Assembly (NCBI GenBank): GCA_905182855.1
Contig: CAJJDA010000005.1
Coordinates: 62,001 to 126,000 of the forward strand
Length of the DNA stretch: 64,000 nucleotides
Reading direction: 5' to 3'
Origin: a gamma proteobacterium HTCC2207
GTDB lineage: Bacteria; Pseudomonadota; Gammaproteobacteria; Pseudomonadales; Porticoccaceae
The translations under genes and the position numbers were made by a program. The number at the start of each line of letters is the position of its first letter. The stretch's first letter is position 1. A model generated the notes under the pieces. It made no database searches. It saw only the letters and a program-made list of their open reading frames with translations, and was not told the DNA's origin. Below are positions 18,730 to 30,250 of the stretch, in pieces.

Positions 18730-20112
18730 TTAGAAAAAAGAGAAGTTTACCGCAAACAATTTCTCGACGGCTTTGGTATTTTCTTTGTCGACTACGAACA
18801 CAATGACATGATCGTCACTTTGGATAATCGTGTCATGGTGAGCAATAATAACCTCGCCATTGCGCACTAGCGCAGCTAAGGTGACTCCCGAAGGTGACTT
18901 AATATCACCGATTGCCCGGCCTACAACCTTAGAGGTTTTTTTGTCACCATGGACGATAATCTCAAGCGCTTCCGCAGCACCCCGCCGAAGTGAATGCACG
19001 CTAACCGTATCGCCTCGGCGAACATGAGTCAGTAATGAGCTGGTAGTTGCCTGCTGCGGGGAGATGGCGATATCAATTTCGCCACCCTGCATCAGGTCGG
19101 CATAGACGGGGTTGCTAATCAAAGTCATCACTTTTCGAGCACCAAGTCGCTTGGCTAGCAGCGAGGCCATAATATTGACTTCATCATCGTTGGTCAGTGC
19201 TAGAAAAACATCAGTCTTATCAATGTTTTCATCAAGCAATAATTCCTGATCCGTTGCTGAGCCTTTTAATACAACGGCTCGATTAAGCTTCTCTGAAAGG
19301 AACTTAGCTCGGCTTTCAGAAAACTCAATAATCTTAATATTGTACTGTTCTTCGAGTGCCTTAGTTAGGCGAAAACCAATATTGCCGCCCCCGGCTATCA
19401 TCAGTCTGCGGTAAGGTTTTTCTAACCGCCGCAGCTCACTCATCACTTTGCGAATGTTTTCCTTGGCCGCGACAAAGAAGACTTCATCACCATCTTCAAT
19501 CACGGTGTCACCCACAGGAAAGAGCGCGCCATCTTTGCGGAAAATGGCAGCCACTCGCGCGTCAACATTGGGCATATGTTCTTTTAATGCGCGCAGTTTC
19601 TGTCCCACAAGAGGGCTATCTTTTACCGCACGCAGGGCGACTAACTGAATACTCCCGTCAGCGAAATCAAGAACCTGAAGGGCCCCAGGTTGCTCCACTA
19701 ATCTGCAGATGTAATCCGTTACCACCTGCTCGGGGGTGATCATGACATCCACCGGCATATGCTTGTCGTTAAACAGCAGGTTCTTATATTTTGGGTTGGT
19801 ATAGTTTTGCGCTCGCACCCGGGCAATTTTGGTTGGCGTGTGAAACAGTGAGTAGGCTACTTGGCAGGCAATAATATTAATCTCATCACTGTTGGTTACT
19901 GCAACCAGCATATCGGCATCTTCAATACCTGCTCTGACCAAGACGTCAGGATAACAGCCAGTTCCACTCACGGTCCGAATATCAAGCCGGTCCTGTAAAG
20001 CACGAAGAGCGCCGTCGTTAATGTCGACAACCGTGATGTCATTGTATTCGCGCGCCAGATTCTCTGCCAATGTCGCGCCAACCTGTCCTGCACCGACTAT
20101 TACTATTTTCAT
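18730..20112 (-). CDS. trkA: Trk system potassium transporter regulatory subunit
   Basis: TrkA has two tandem RCK modules in 460 residues. The first Rossmann fold begins GAGQVGATLAENLA, and the second GGGNIGFRLTKALE near residue 240. Each is followed by a C-terminal RCK subdomain. NAD(H) and ATP binding to the cytoplasmic ring gates TrkH. It lies between rsmB and trkH, the order known from Pseudomonas and Vibrio. Confidence 0.96.
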   Translation of the reverse strand: MKIVIVGAGQVGATLAENLAREYNDITVVDINDGALRALQDRLDIRTVSGTGCYPDVLVRAGIEDADMLVAVTNSDEINIIACQVAYSLFHTPTKIARVRAQNYTNPKYKNLLFNDKHMPVDVMITPEQVVTDYICRLVEQPGALQVLDFADGSIQLVALRAVKDSPLVGQKLRALKEHMPNVDARVAAIFRKDGALFPVGDTVIEDGDEVFFVAAKENIRKVMSELRRLEKPYRRLMIAGGGNIGFRLTKALEEQYNIKIIEFSESRAKFLSEKLNRAVVLKGSATDQELLLDENIDKTDVFLALTNDDEVNIMASLLAKRLGARKVMTLISNPVYADLMQGGEIDIAISPQQATTSSLLTHVRRGDTVSVHSLRRGAAEALEIIVHGDKKTSKVVGRAIGDIKSPSGVTLAALVRNGEVIIAHHDTIIQSDDHVIVFVVDKENTKAVEKLFAVNFSFF

Positions 20113-20141
20113 TATTGTCCCAGGTAGTTACATCAGTAACG

Positions 20142-21467
20142 TTACAGCTTCTTTAATCTCGAGTAATAAAAACCGTCATTGCCATTCTCTAGAGGGAACA
20201 GCTGTCGTCCATGATCAGTGGCTATTCCCCAGGTCGCATCAATAGGTACGAGCTGCGCATCATCCTGTGACCTTATAAAATCCCTAATAATCTGATCATT
20301 TTCTATGGGCAATACCGAGCAGGTTGCATAGAGTAAAATGCCGCCAGGCTTCAAGGTTTGCCAAAGGCTGACCAAAATCTCAGTCTGTATAGCTGCTAGC
20401 TTATCAATATCCGCGGGTTTGCGCAGTATTTTGATATCGGGGTGGCGACGAATAACGCCAGTAGCTGAGCAAGGAGCATCGAGCAGGATTCGATCGAAGG
20501 CATTGCCATCCCACCAGCTGTTCAAATCATTGGCATCAGCCGCTACTAATTTAGCCGCTAATCGAAGTCTTTCCAGATTTTCGCACACTCGTACCAACCG
20601 GCGCTGCTCTAGATCAATCGCTAAAACGGATGAAAGATCTGGCTGACTCTCCAGTATATGGCATGTCTTGCCGCCGGGCGCGCAACAGGCGTCTAAAACG
20701 CGCTGCCCGCTTTCCAGCAGCAGTAAATGAGCGGCTAATTGCGCAGCCTCGTCTTGAACGCTAATAACGCCATCGCCAAAACCGGGGAGATCAGTAACAT
20801 CGCGGGGTGTCTCCAATAGGATTCCTTGAGCACTATATTCGGTAGGACTCGCAACAATGCCAGCATCTTCAAGAGTCCTAAGATAGTCTTCGCGCGACGT
20901 ACGCAGGCTATTAACCCTAAGGGTCATGGGAGCTCGCTGGTTGTTGGCCTCAATAATCTGCGTGGCTATTTCGCTGGGCCATGCCTCATTGATTTTATTC
21001 AGCAGCCACTTTGGATGCGCCGTCTGAAACACGAGGTTGTCAGTTTGGTTATCGAGTATCTCTTGTTGCTGGCGCTGAAAGCTTCGAAGTACCGCATTGA
21101 CTAACCCTTTAGCCCAGGGCCTATTGAGGTTGCTTACCGCAGCGACGGTTTCATTAATAATGGCGTGTTCAGCGATTCGCATATGCATGAGTTGATAAAT
21201 TCCACAGGTCACTAAACCCTGAATCTCAAGGTCTTTTTCACGTATTGGTTTTTCAATCAGACTCTTGAGAATGATGGCGATCTGGGGATACCAACGCAGC
21301 GATCCAAAGCAGAGTTCTTTGAGTAGGGACCGATCCTTTTCGTCGACTTTATCGCTGTATTCTGGGAGTAACGCAGTCAGTGACTGACCGCGGAGAACCT
21401 TAGCTATCACTTCAGCCGCGGCAGCCCTGGTGCTGAGTTTCTTTCTGTTTTTGAATTTTTCGTACAT
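20142..21467 (-). CDS. rsmB: 16S rRNA m5C967 methyltransferase
   Basis: The 441-residue protein joins an N-terminal NusB-like RNA-binding domain (RAAAAEVIAKVLRGQSL) to a C-terminal SAM-dependent methyltransferase. Motif I is VLDACCAPGGKT. The two conserved cysteines are in LLDAPCSATGVIRRHPDIK (motif IV) and YATCSVLPIEN (motif VI, the catalytic Cys). It methylates C967 of 16S rRNA. It lies 3 bp downstream of fmt in one operon with def. Confidence 0.95.
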   Translation of the reverse strand: MYEKFKNRKKLSTRAAAAEVIAKVLRGQSLTALLPEYSDKVDEKDRSLLKELCFGSLRWYPQIAIILKSLIEKPIREKDLEIQGLVTCGIYQLMHMRIAEHAIINETVAAVSNLNRPWAKGLVNAVLRSFQRQQQEILDNQTDNLVFQTAHPKWLLNKINEAWPSEIATQIIEANNQRAPMTLRVNSLRTSREDYLRTLEDAGIVASPTEYSAQGILLETPRDVTDLPGFGDGVISVQDEAAQLAAHLLLLESGQRVLDACCAPGGKTCHILESQPDLSSVLAIDLEQRRLVRVCENLERLRLAAKLVAADANDLNSWWDGNAFDRILLDAPCSATGVIRRHPDIKILRKPADIDKLAAIQTEILVSLWQTLKPGGILLYATCSVLPIENDQIIRDFIRSQDDAQLVPIDATWGIATDHGRQLFPLENGNDGFYYSRLKKL

Positions 21468-21470
21468 AGA

Positions 21471-22403
21471 TTACTGATCGAACTGTTTGCCGACGGCAAA
21501 CAGTTCGGCACGTGATTTTAATATCTCGGACACCGCCAATCTAGACTTGCCCGCCAGCTGAATTTCTGTCATTCGCAGGGCGCTCTGTCCGCAACTTACC
21601 AACAGACCTGCGCTGTCCGCCGCCATTATCTGTCCTGGTAAAGCGATCGATGAACTTGCCACTTGCGCGCGCCAGACCTTGACCCTCAGGCCCGCCAACT
21701 CGGTATAAGCCGCAGGAAATGGATTAAAGGCACGGATGCGCCGGTCAATAATCTCGGCACTATCCGACCAGTTAATGAGTGCCTCCGTCTTGTCGATTTT
21801 ATGGGCATAGGTACTCTTATTATTATCCTGAGCTGTGGCCACAGCATCGCCGGCCTCCAAAGAATCAAGCGTTGTCAGCAGTGCCGGCGCACCTAGTTCA
21901 GCAAGCTTATCGTAGAGTGAACCGCTGGTTTCATTCGTCGCAATGGGGCAGCGTGTTATAGACAGCATAGGGCCCGTATCCAAACCGACATCCATTTGCA
22001 TAATAGTAACGCCACTTTGCAGGTCACCGGCTTCAACCGATCGTTGAATCGGCGCTGCTCCGCGCCAACGCGGCAGTATTGAGCCGTGGACATTGATGCA
22101 TCCCATGCGAGGCGCTTGCAAAACAGCTTGTGGCAGCATTAACCCATAGGCTACCACGACCATAATGTCAGCCTGCAAACTGATGACTATAGACTGTTGC
22201 TCAAAATCTTTGAGCGACACTGGTTGATAGATCTGCAGCCCCAACTCTTCGGCAAGCAGTTTGACTGGGCTAGCGGTGATTTTTTTACCTCGGCCGGCGG
22301 GCCGATCAGGCTGGGTGTAAACCGCAATAACCTCGTGTTTGAGGCTGAGGGCCCGAAGGTGGGTCGCCGCGAAATGGGGGGTTCCTGCGAAAATGATTCT
22401 CAA
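21471..22403 (-). CDS. fmt: Methionyl-tRNA formyltransferase
   Basis: Fmt formylates initiator Met-tRNA. The 310-residue protein begins [16 protein letters not shown] and has the formyl-THF-binding motif [18 protein letters not shown], with the catalytic Asn/His/Asp residues around it ([10 protein letters not shown]). The C-terminal OB-like tRNA-binding domain is present. It overlaps the end of def by 4 bp (ATGA), so translation is coupled. Confidence 0.96.
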   Translation of the reverse strand: MRIIFAGTPHFAATHLRALSLKHEVIAVYTQPDRPAGRGKKITASPVKLLAEELGLQIYQPVSLKDFEQQSIVISLQADIMVVVAYGLMLPQAVLQAPRMGCINVHGSILPRWRGAAPIQRSVEAGDLQSGVTIMQMDVGLDTGPMLSITRCPIATNETSGSLYDKLAELGAPALLTTLDSLEAGDAVATAQDNNKSTYAHKIDKTEALINWSDSAEIIDRRIRAFNPFPAAYTELAGLRVKVWRAQVASSSIALPGQIMAADSAGLLVSCGQSALRMTEIQLAGKSRLAVSEILKSRAELFAVGKQFDQ

Positions 22404-22909
22404 TCGGATGCCTGTAACCGTTGTTTTTTGAGTTTACTGCGGATACGTTGGCGTTTTAGTGGCGACAGATAATCAACGAACAACCGGCCTTCTAAATGGT
22501 CTATTTCATGTTGAATACAGACTGCCAGCAAACCCTCGGCTTCTTCTTCAAAAGCCGCACCGTCCCGATTTAGAGCCCGAATAATAACATGCGCCGGGCG
22601 GGCTACTGACTCGTAAAAGCCAGGCACGGATAGGCAACCCTCCTCGTAGGGGAGTGATTCGGGGTTGAGCACCTCGATCTCAGGATTTATAAATACTCTG
22701 GGTTCGTCTCTATCTTCGGAAAGGTCCATCACAATAATGCGTTGATGCACGTCCACCTGCGAAGCGGCCAGGCCAATACCATTGGCCGCGGCCATGGTTT
22801 CAAACATGTCGTCAATAAGACAACGGACGCTGTCGTCGACGTGTTCAACGGGCACCGCTTTAATACGCAAGCGGGGATTGGGGTATTCAAGAATAGTTAG
22901 TCTGGCCAT
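22400..22909 (-). CDS. def: Peptide deformylase
   Basis: This metalloenzyme removes N-formyl groups from nascent proteins. All three motifs are present in 169 residues: [19 protein letters not shown] (metal-ligand Cys) and QHEIDHLEG (HEXXH). It is the first gene of the def-fmt-rsmB operon and diverges from the LysM-family gene, with 116 bp between the starts. Confidence 0.97.
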   Translation of the reverse strand: MARLTILEYPNPRLRIKAVPVEHVDDSVRCLIDDMFETMAAANGIGLAASQVDVHQRIIVMDLSEDRDEPRVFINPEIEVLNPESLPYEEGCLSVPGFYESVARPAHVIIRALNRDGAAFEEEAEGLLAVCIQHEIDHLEGRLFVDYLSPLKRQRIRSKLKKQRLQASD

Positions 22910-23025
22910 AGCGAATGTGATGTACGTCTAAAAATTAGTTAAGAGGACTGCTACCATTATCTGGAGGCATTTTTGCACTTTTCAGCTTCTTGCTAAAGAT
23001 TATACCTTAGGGGAAAGGACTCCAC

Positions 23026-23865
23026 ATGAAAAAACGTGTTGCTGTGTATATCTCGCTATTAGCGTCGCTGATCAATGCCGGCGCGACGGCACAGCATAAG
23101 ACCATTCAGTCAGAAATATCTAACCGTGAGGTCACACTATCCCCACAAATCCGCGAGCAGACGCATCGGCCGCCCGCAGCCCCCCTGCCCCAAAATATCA
23201 TACAACAGTTTCTGTCTCATAATATGGTTGCCACAGAGGCGGAGTTAGATGCGGCGCCGTATGTTTTAGGTGGTCAAGAGGGTAGGCTGTTAGTGGCGCT
23301 AGGCGATGACTTTTACGCCCGAGGTGATTTCATCCGCAGCCATATCACCTACGGCATATATCGCCCTGGTCAGTCATACCTTGACCCTGCCACGGGCGAG
23401 CTTTTTGGTGTGCATGCCAAGCAGGTTGGCTCTGCTAGGATTAAGCAGATCAATGGAAGCATTGCGACCCTGACTGCCACAGGGTCATCGGCAGAGCTTC
23501 GCCGTCAAGATAGGTTATTTCTTCGTCAGGATCACGGTCGGGTAACCGCCGTCTATCCTCGCTCATTGGACAATGTTATCGAGGGCCAGGTGCTAGCTGT
23601 CCCAGAGGGTCTTCGTAAAGCAGGTTTCCTCGATATTGTTGCCCTGAATCGCGGGACTCGCCATGGCTTGAGCAATGGAGCAACAATGGTCGTGTATCAA
23701 GCGGGTAACTCGATTAATGACCCGATAACCGATCAGCGCATGCGTCTGCCAGATGAACGCATAGGCCTGCTAACAGTTTTTTACACTTACGAAAAAATGA
23801 GTTTTGGGCTAGTTATGACAGCCGATCGGCCGCTAACAGTGGGCGACCGCGTGAGTAATCCCTGA
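23026..23865 (+). CDS. Periplasmic LysM-family protein lacking the LysM domain
   Basis: This gene occupies the position between def and dprA where Pseudomonas and relatives encode a LysM-domain protein. The 279-residue product has a signal peptide (VAVYISLLASLINAGATAQ). It also has the family's conserved C-terminal part: ATEAELDAAPYVLGG, YGIYRPGQSYLDPATGEL, LNRGTRHGLSNGATMVVYQ, LPDERIGLLTVF and SFGLVMTADRPLTVGDRVSNP. The peptidoglycan-binding LysM module that normally follows the signal peptide is missing. Only about 30 residues resembling the linker (VTLSPQIR) remain. No frameshift is apparent. Its function is unknown; cell-wall association is likely for the family. Confidence 0.82.
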   Translation: MKKRVAVYISLLASLINAGATAQHKTIQSEISNREVTLSPQIREQTHRPPAAPLPQNIIQQFLSHNMVATEAELDAAPYVLGGQEGRLLVALGDDFYARGDFIRSHITYGIYRPGQSYLDPATGELFGVHAKQVGSARIKQINGSIATLTATGSSAELRRQDRLFLRQDHGRVTAVYPRSLDNVIEGQVLAVPEGLRKAGFLDIVALNRGTRHGLSNGATMVVYQAGNSINDPITDQRMRLPDERIGLLTVFYTYEKMSFGLVMTADRPLTVGDRVSNP

Positions 23866-23903
23866 TCGGGCATCGATTCTGACAACTGAGGTAAGACCAG
23901 ATT

Positions 23904-25022
23904 ATGACCATTGTAGACGATCAAGAAACTCACTACGCGCTTGTGTCTCAATCTCTCGCGAAGTTCCCACCTAAATTACAGGCCGAGTTAATTGGGCGAA
24001 TTGGTAGCTACACGGGCCTTTTCACAACGCCGCCGAGCAGCTTTGAGCCTGAAGTTGGAAAGCTTGTGAGTCGGCTGCAAGATGAGTATCAGCGCCAACA
24101 TTGGTCGTCTCAGATTGACATAACCTTAGAGATGATTGAGCGCTTTAGGGCGCAGATTATTCCGATCACCAGTTCTGACTACCCGCAGCAGCTCAGGCAG
24201 ATCGCGGGTGCTCCCGCGCTTCTCTATGTGCGTGGCGATCCGGTCAATTTACACCTGCCACAGATCGCTATTGTCGGTAGTCGCCGTATGACCCGCGGTG
24301 GCGAAATCAATAGCCTGCAATGGAGTAAATTTTTGGCCGACAGTGGCTTCACCATTACCAGTGGATTAGCTCTGGGAGTGGACGGAAGCGCTCACCGAGG
24401 AGCACTAAAATCCGTGGTGGGCAAAACAATTGCGGTTATGGCCACCGGCATAGATAGGATATATCCATCGCGACACCGAGACCTTGCAGCAGCGATATTA
24501 GATTCAGGCGGCACTTTGATTACTGAATTTCACCCTCGTGAAAAGCCGCTGCCAAGTAACTTCCCGAGGCGTAACCGTATTATCAGTGGCCTAAGCCTAG
24601 GCGTTTTGGTGATAGAAGCCGCGGTGAGAAGCGGTTCATTAATTACTGCCCGCTGTGCGCTGGAGCAGGACCGTGAAGTTTTCGCAATTCCCGGATCTAT
24701 TCATAGTCCTCAGAGCAAAGGCTGTCACCTACTAATCAAACAGGGTGCCCATCTAGTCGAAAGTGCCGCCGACATTATGACAGAGCTCGGTGCCGCCTTA
24801 GGTGGTGTTGCATCCCTAGCTGTGCAAGAGACTAGCCTGCCCCAGACAATAGACGCAGAGGAGGCGGCGTTATTAGAGCAGCTCGGCTTTGATCCGATCG
24901 ATATGGACAGTCTGAGTCGAGACCATAGTTTGACCGCCGAAAGGCTTGCTCAGCTGCTCATTGGCCTTGAATTAAAAGGCCTCATCTGCAATGAACATGG
25001 CTTTTACCAACGTCTAGTTTAG
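23904..25022 (+). CDS. dprA: DNA processing protein DprA/Smf
   Basis: DprA loads RecA on incoming single-stranded DNA during transformation. The extended Rossmann fold is visible in IAIVGSRRMTRGG, TSGLALGVDGSAHRGAL, TIAVMATGIDRIYPSRH and RNRIISGLSLGVLVIEA. A C-terminal winged-helix domain follows (residues about 310-372). The length of 372 residues is normal. Confidence 0.95.
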   Translation: MTIVDDQETHYALVSQSLAKFPPKLQAELIGRIGSYTGLFTTPPSSFEPEVGKLVSRLQDEYQRQHWSSQIDITLEMIERFRAQIIPITSSDYPQQLRQIAGAPALLYVRGDPVNLHLPQIAIVGSRRMTRGGEINSLQWSKFLADSGFTITSGLALGVDGSAHRGALKSVVGKTIAVMATGIDRIYPSRHRDLAAAILDSGGTLITEFHPREKPLPSNFPRRNRIISGLSLGVLVIEAAVRSGSLITARCALEQDREVFAIPGSIHSPQSKGCHLLIKQGAHLVESAADIMTELGAALGGVASLAVQETSLPQTIDAEEAALLEQLGFDPIDMDSLSRDHSLTAERLAQLLIGLELKGLICNEHGFYQRLV

Positions 25023-25099
25023 CTGCACTCTGATAGTGCTGTTGCACCCGATCTCAAGTTCCGGTAGCCTGCCCGATTATTGAATAAGGTACCTAACTC

Positions 25100-25606
25100 A
25101 TGAATAAACCCTTTGTAGCTATTCTGATGGGATCAGATTCTGACTTGCCTGTAATGGAAGCCAGCTTTGAGATTCTAAAGCAGTTCGATATTCCTTTTGA
25201 AGTTAAGGTGACATCCGCTCACCGAACGCCTCAGGCAACCCACAGTTTTGTCACGGATGCCGATGCGCGAGGCTGCGCAGCCTTTATCTGCGCTGCAGGC
25301 ATGGCCGCTCACCTAGCGGGCGCTGTTTCAGCGATTACCTTAAAGCCTGTTATCGGTGTGCCTATTAATGGCTCGCTGGATGGCCTAGACGCGCTGCTCT
25401 CAACAGTACAGATGCCCGGAGGGATTCCCGTTGCTACCGTTGCCATAGGCAAGGCTGGGGCAAAAAATGCAGCCTATTTAGCCGCGCAAATTATCGGCGT
25501 TAGCGACCCTGAAATGCATCACAAATTGATCGCCGAACGTGCGGCCAATGCAGCGGCAATTATCGCCAAAGATGCAGCGCTTCAGGAAAAGCTGAAAAAT
25601 AGCTGA
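25100..25606 (+). CDS. purE: N5-carboxyaminoimidazole ribonucleotide mutase
   Basis: This purine biosynthesis enzyme converts N5-CAIR to CAIR. The 168-residue protein has the class I PurE motifs [19 protein letters not shown] and [14 protein letters not shown]. PurK, the usual partner, is not adjacent. It starts 77 bp after dprA and is followed 8 bp later by tsaC. Confidence 0.96.
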   Translation: MNKPFVAILMGSDSDLPVMEASFEILKQFDIPFEVKVTSAHRTPQATHSFVTDADARGCAAFICAAGMAAHLAGAVSAITLKPVIGVPINGSLDGLDALLSTVQMPGGIPVATVAIGKAGAKNAAYLAAQIIGVSDPEMHHKLIAERAANAAAIIAKDAALQEKLKNS

Positions 25607-25614
25607 TCACTGCA

Positions 25615-27091
<1,477 letters not shown>

Positions 27092-27092
27092 G

Positions 27093-27926
27093 ATGCCTGA
27101 CAAATATGCCGTTTTTGGCAACCCAATAGAACACAGTAAATCGCCCAATATCCATCGTGCGTTCGCGAACCAGACCGGTCAAGTCATGGGTTATAACAAG
27201 CAGCTAGTCGATGTCGACGGATTTGTGGCCGCTGCGGATCAATTCTTTCAGTCCGGAGGTAGGGGCCTAAACGTTACAGCGCCCTTCAAGCTCGACGCCT
27301 ATGGCTATGCGTCGCGGACTACTGCAAGAGCTCGTCGCGCCGGCGCGATTAATACCTTGGCCATGCAGGCCGATGGCACAGTGCAGGGTGATACTACTGA
27401 CGGTATTGGCTTGGTTAGAGATCTTACTCAGAACCTGAGCTGGGAAATCCGCGCGAAAAGAGTGCTGATTCTGGGGGCCGGTGGTGCGGTTCGCGGTATT
27501 TTAGAGCCCATCTTGAGCGAGCAACCACAGCATGTTGTGATCGCCAATCGCAGTATCGACAAAGCTTTGCAGCTTTCCAAAGGCTTCGCTGAGTTAGGCT
27601 ATATATTAGGCTGTGGCTTAGATATGCTCGACGGCCAAGAATTTGATTTGATCATCAACGGTACCAGCGCGAGCTTAAAAGGCAGCCTGCCGACATTGCC
27701 AGGTAGTCTACTCGGCCTGCCTAATAGGCTAGCCCGCTGCTACGACCTAATGTATGGCGCTGAGCCAACGGCGTTTATGGACTGGGCGCGCGCTGGAGGC
27801 GCTGAGGCAGCGGATGGTTTGGGTATGCTGGTCGAACAGGCCGCGGAGTCCTTTGAGATTTGGCGGGGGGTGCGACCAGCGACGGCGCCTGTGATTGAAC
27901 TTCTGAGGTCGCAGCTCGCAGCCTAG
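27093..27926 (+). CDS. aroE: Shikimate dehydrogenase (NADP+)
   Basis: AroE reduces 3-dehydroshikimate in the aromatic pathway. From ATG 27093 (1 bp after the hemF stop) the protein has 277 residues and begins MPDKYAVFGNPIEHSKSP, the substrate-binding signature. LNVTAPFK carries the catalytic Lys, and GAGGAVRGIL is the NADP-binding loop. The upstream GTG at 27078 lies inside hemF and is not preferred. Confidence 0.96.
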   Translation: MPDKYAVFGNPIEHSKSPNIHRAFANQTGQVMGYNKQLVDVDGFVAAADQFFQSGGRGLNVTAPFKLDAYGYASRTTARARRAGAINTLAMQADGTVQGDTTDGIGLVRDLTQNLSWEIRAKRVLILGAGGAVRGILEPILSEQPQHVVIANRSIDKALQLSKGFAELGYILGCGLDMLDGQEFDLIINGTSASLKGSLPTLPGSLLGLPNRLARCYDLMYGAEPTAFMDWARAGGAEAADGLGMLVEQAAESFEIWRGVRPATAPVIELLRSQLAA

Positions 27927-27939
27927 AGCCACTCGAGTT

Positions 27940-28488
27940 CTAGCGCTGGTTGCGCTCTAGCAGATACTGATCTTTAAGTTTGACATAGTTGGCGGGTGAA
28001 TAAGTAAAGAACCCCCTCTCCTTTTCTGACAGCTTGCGCATCGCCTTACAGGGATTGCCTACATAAACGAAACCACTCTCAAGAGTTTTGCCCGGCGGTA
28101 CCATGCAGCCAGCGCCTATAATGACCTCATCTTCAATTACTGCGCCATCATTAATAATCGCTCCGTTACCCACAAGAATTCTATCCCCTAGGGTACAACC
28201 ATGCAGTATCGCGCGGTGGCCAATGACCACGTCATCGCCGATAATTAGTGGAAAACCGCCAGGATTAAAATCGGAGGCGTGGGTAATATGCAATACCGCA
28301 TTATCCTGCACATTGGAGCGCGCGCCGACTGAAATGCTGTGCATATCGCCGCGAATAACTGCGCCAGGCCAAACTGACGCGTCGTCACCGAGAGTTACGT
28401 CGCCAATGACAGTGGCTGCGGAGTCTACATAGACACGCTGACCTAGTTTGGGAGAAATTCCCCGATGAGAACGAATTGAGTGATCCAT
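27940..28488 (-). CDS. yrdA: Gamma-carbonic-anhydrase-like hexapeptide protein (YrdA family)
   Basis: This 182-residue left-handed beta-helix protein has hexapeptide repeats (IGDVTLGDDASVWPGAVIRGD) and metal-ligand histidines in VLHITHASD and IGHRAILHGCTLGD. YrdA proteins bind zinc; carbonic anhydrase activity is uncertain in many members. It is convergent to aroE, a neighbour pair that is widely conserved. Confidence 0.9.
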   Translation of the reverse strand: MDHSIRSHRGISPKLGQRVYVDSAATVIGDVTLGDDASVWPGAVIRGDMHSISVGARSNVQDNAVLHITHASDFNPGGFPLIIGDDVVIGHRAILHGCTLGDRILVGNGAIINDGAVIEDEVIIGAGCMVPPGKTLESGFVYVGNPCKAMRKLSEKERGFFTYSPANYVKLKDQYLLERNQR

Positions 28489-28537
28489 ATGCTGAAATGC
28501 TCGATATAATAGAGGCTCCTATTGTGGTGATGTATCG

Positions 28538-28783
28538 ATGGCTTTTTCAACTAAAAAACAATTTATTGCTGGGGTAATGTGCCCTAAGTGTTCAGAAATG
28601 GACAAAATCCAAGCCTATGCTGAAAATGGCGTTGACTATCGAGAGTGTGTCAGGTGTGGCTTTAAGGATGAAATGCGCCTGTCATCAGCGCCTCGAGAGG
28701 TGGAGACGCGAGTTAACACTAGCAGCGATGAGATTGCTAATCAAACTCAGCCAGTCAGGTTAGTCGATCCTACTAAGCACTGA
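28538..28783 (+). CDS. yheV: YheV-family putative zinc ribbon protein
   Basis: The 81-residue protein has two CxxC pairs (VMCPKCSEMDK and YRECVRCGFKDEM) that form a zinc ribbon, as in the YheV (DUF2387) family. Its function is unknown. It is divergent from yrdA with a 49-bp gap. Confidence 0.88.
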   Translation: MAFSTKKQFIAGVMCPKCSEMDKIQAYAENGVDYRECVRCGFKDEMRLSSAPREVETRVNTSSDEIANQTQPVRLVDPTKH

Positions 28784-29092
28784 TAAAGGCATCTGTTTGC
28801 GAGCTGCCCTAGGCTTGTTCGCACAACTTATAGTGATTAGCGCGGGGCCTAATAACTAGATTATTAATAAGTACGCCTCAGTAATCTGGGGAGCTGCAAG
28901 CTAAAATTGAGGCTTTAGACCAGTCAGTCGCATTTATTCCATAGAGTGTAACCGAATTTGGTCTTATTCTAGCTAGTGAAACGTAAAGTCTTTTGATACA
29001 ATCGCCGCGCTTTTAAAGGGCCCGCGGTCGATTTCCGAACGAGCCCGAAGAGAGAAGGCTTTTAATCCTAATTTACCACGGAGAATCAAGCG
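28784..29092. other. Intergenic region upstream of the cox operon
   Basis: About 310 bp hold no gene. A plausible -10 (TACAAT within TTGATACAATCGCC, near 28996-29005) suits a cox promoter, but its -35 is weak. A GAGAATC stretch precedes the coxB start at a normal ribosome-binding distance. Confidence 0.4.
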
Positions 29093-30238
29093 ATGTTGAA
29101 AAGAGCGCAAGCACTTTTCTTGAGACTACTGAGTCCTGCGATTGCACTTGCATTAGCGGGTGGTGTTAGCGCGGAAAACGCTGCACGGCAGATCAATATG
29201 CCTCAGGGAGTCACAGAAGTCAGTCAAGCAGCTTTCGAGATCCACATGATAATGATGTGGATCTGTACCGTTATAGGTGTTGCTGTATTTGGCTTTATGT
29301 TCTACGTCATGTATGCCCACCGCAAGTCACGTGGTGCTGTGGCGGCAAACTTCCACGAACACCATGTTGTTGAATTGATTTGGACTATTGTTCCAGCCAT
29401 CATTTTGATCGTTATGGCCGTTCCTGCGACCACAGCACTGCTCAAAGTCTATGACACTGAAAATGCTGATATCGATATTAAGGTAACTGGTTACCAGTGG
29501 AAGTGGCAGTACGAGTACATCGGCGAAGGCGTTAAGTTTATGAGTGAACTGCGCACTTCTCAGGATGAAATTTACGGCCGCGCGCCGAAAGGCGAACATT
29601 ACCTTCGCGAAGTCACTCAGCCTCTGGTAATCCCGACGGGTAAAAAAGTTCGTTTCCTGATTACGGGCAATGACGTAATCCATAGCTGGTGGGTTCCTGA
29701 CTTTGGCGTCAAGCGTGATGCGGTTCCAGGGCTATTTACTGCTGCGTGGGCAAAGACAGATATTCCCGGCACCTACGTAGGTGAATGTACCGAACTCTGT
29801 GGTATCGGTCATGCCTTTATGCCAGTTGTTGTAGAAGTTAAAGAAGAAGCGGAATACAACGAATGGCTAGCGGGCAAAAAACTAGAGGCGGCAGTCTACG
29901 CGTCGACTATCGGCAAAGAGTGGACTTTTGACGAGTTAATGGTTCGTGGTGAAGAGGTTTACGAGCGCTCCTGCGCAGGCTGTCACCAGTCTGATGGTAA
30001 CGGTATCGCTGGCGTGTTCCCTGCGCTTAAGGACAGCCCGATCGCACTGGGTGCAAAAGAAGGTCACATAGCCGTTCTTATTAACGGTGTAGCAGGAACC
30101 TCTATGCAGTCATTTGCAGATCAGCTGTCAGAAGTTGATATAGCTGCGGTCGTTCATTATGAGCGCAACGCTTGGGGCAATAATGTTGGCGATGTTACAC
30201 AGCCAGTTGATGTTCTTAATTACAAACAAGGTCAATAG
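29093..30238 (+). CDS. coxB: Cytochrome c oxidase subunit II with fused cytochrome c domain
   Basis: CoxB accepts electrons and carries the CuA centre. The 381-residue protein has a signal peptide, two membrane helices (residues about 50-75 and 95-120) and the CuA site (VIHSWWVPDFGVK and GECTELCGIGHAFMP). A C-terminal cytochrome c domain carries the heme motif CAGCH (YERSCAGCHQSDGNG, about residue 298). The fused c domain is usual in the Pseudomonas-type aa3 oxidase. It is the first gene of the cox operon, 12 bp before coxA. Confidence 0.96.
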   Translation: MLKRAQALFLRLLSPAIALALAGGVSAENAARQINMPQGVTEVSQAAFEIHMIMMWICTVIGVAVFGFMFYVMYAHRKSRGAVAANFHEHHVVELIWTIVPAIILIVMAVPATTALLKVYDTENADIDIKVTGYQWKWQYEYIGEGVKFMSELRTSQDEIYGRAPKGEHYLREVTQPLVIPTGKKVRFLITGNDVIHSWWVPDFGVKRDAVPGLFTAAWAKTDIPGTYVGECTELCGIGHAFMPVVVEVKEEAEYNEWLAGKKLEAAVYASTIGKEWTFDELMVRGEEVYERSCAGCHQSDGNGIAGVFPALKDSPIALGAKEGHIAVLINGVAGTSMQSFADQLSEVDIAAVVHYERNAWGNNVGDVTQPVDVLNYKQGQ

Positions 30239-30250
30239 AGAGTATTTGAT

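Noticed and set aside
25100-25606. Loss of purK as an unusual feature of purE
   Set aside because: purK is often unlinked, and the window cannot show its absence from the genome.
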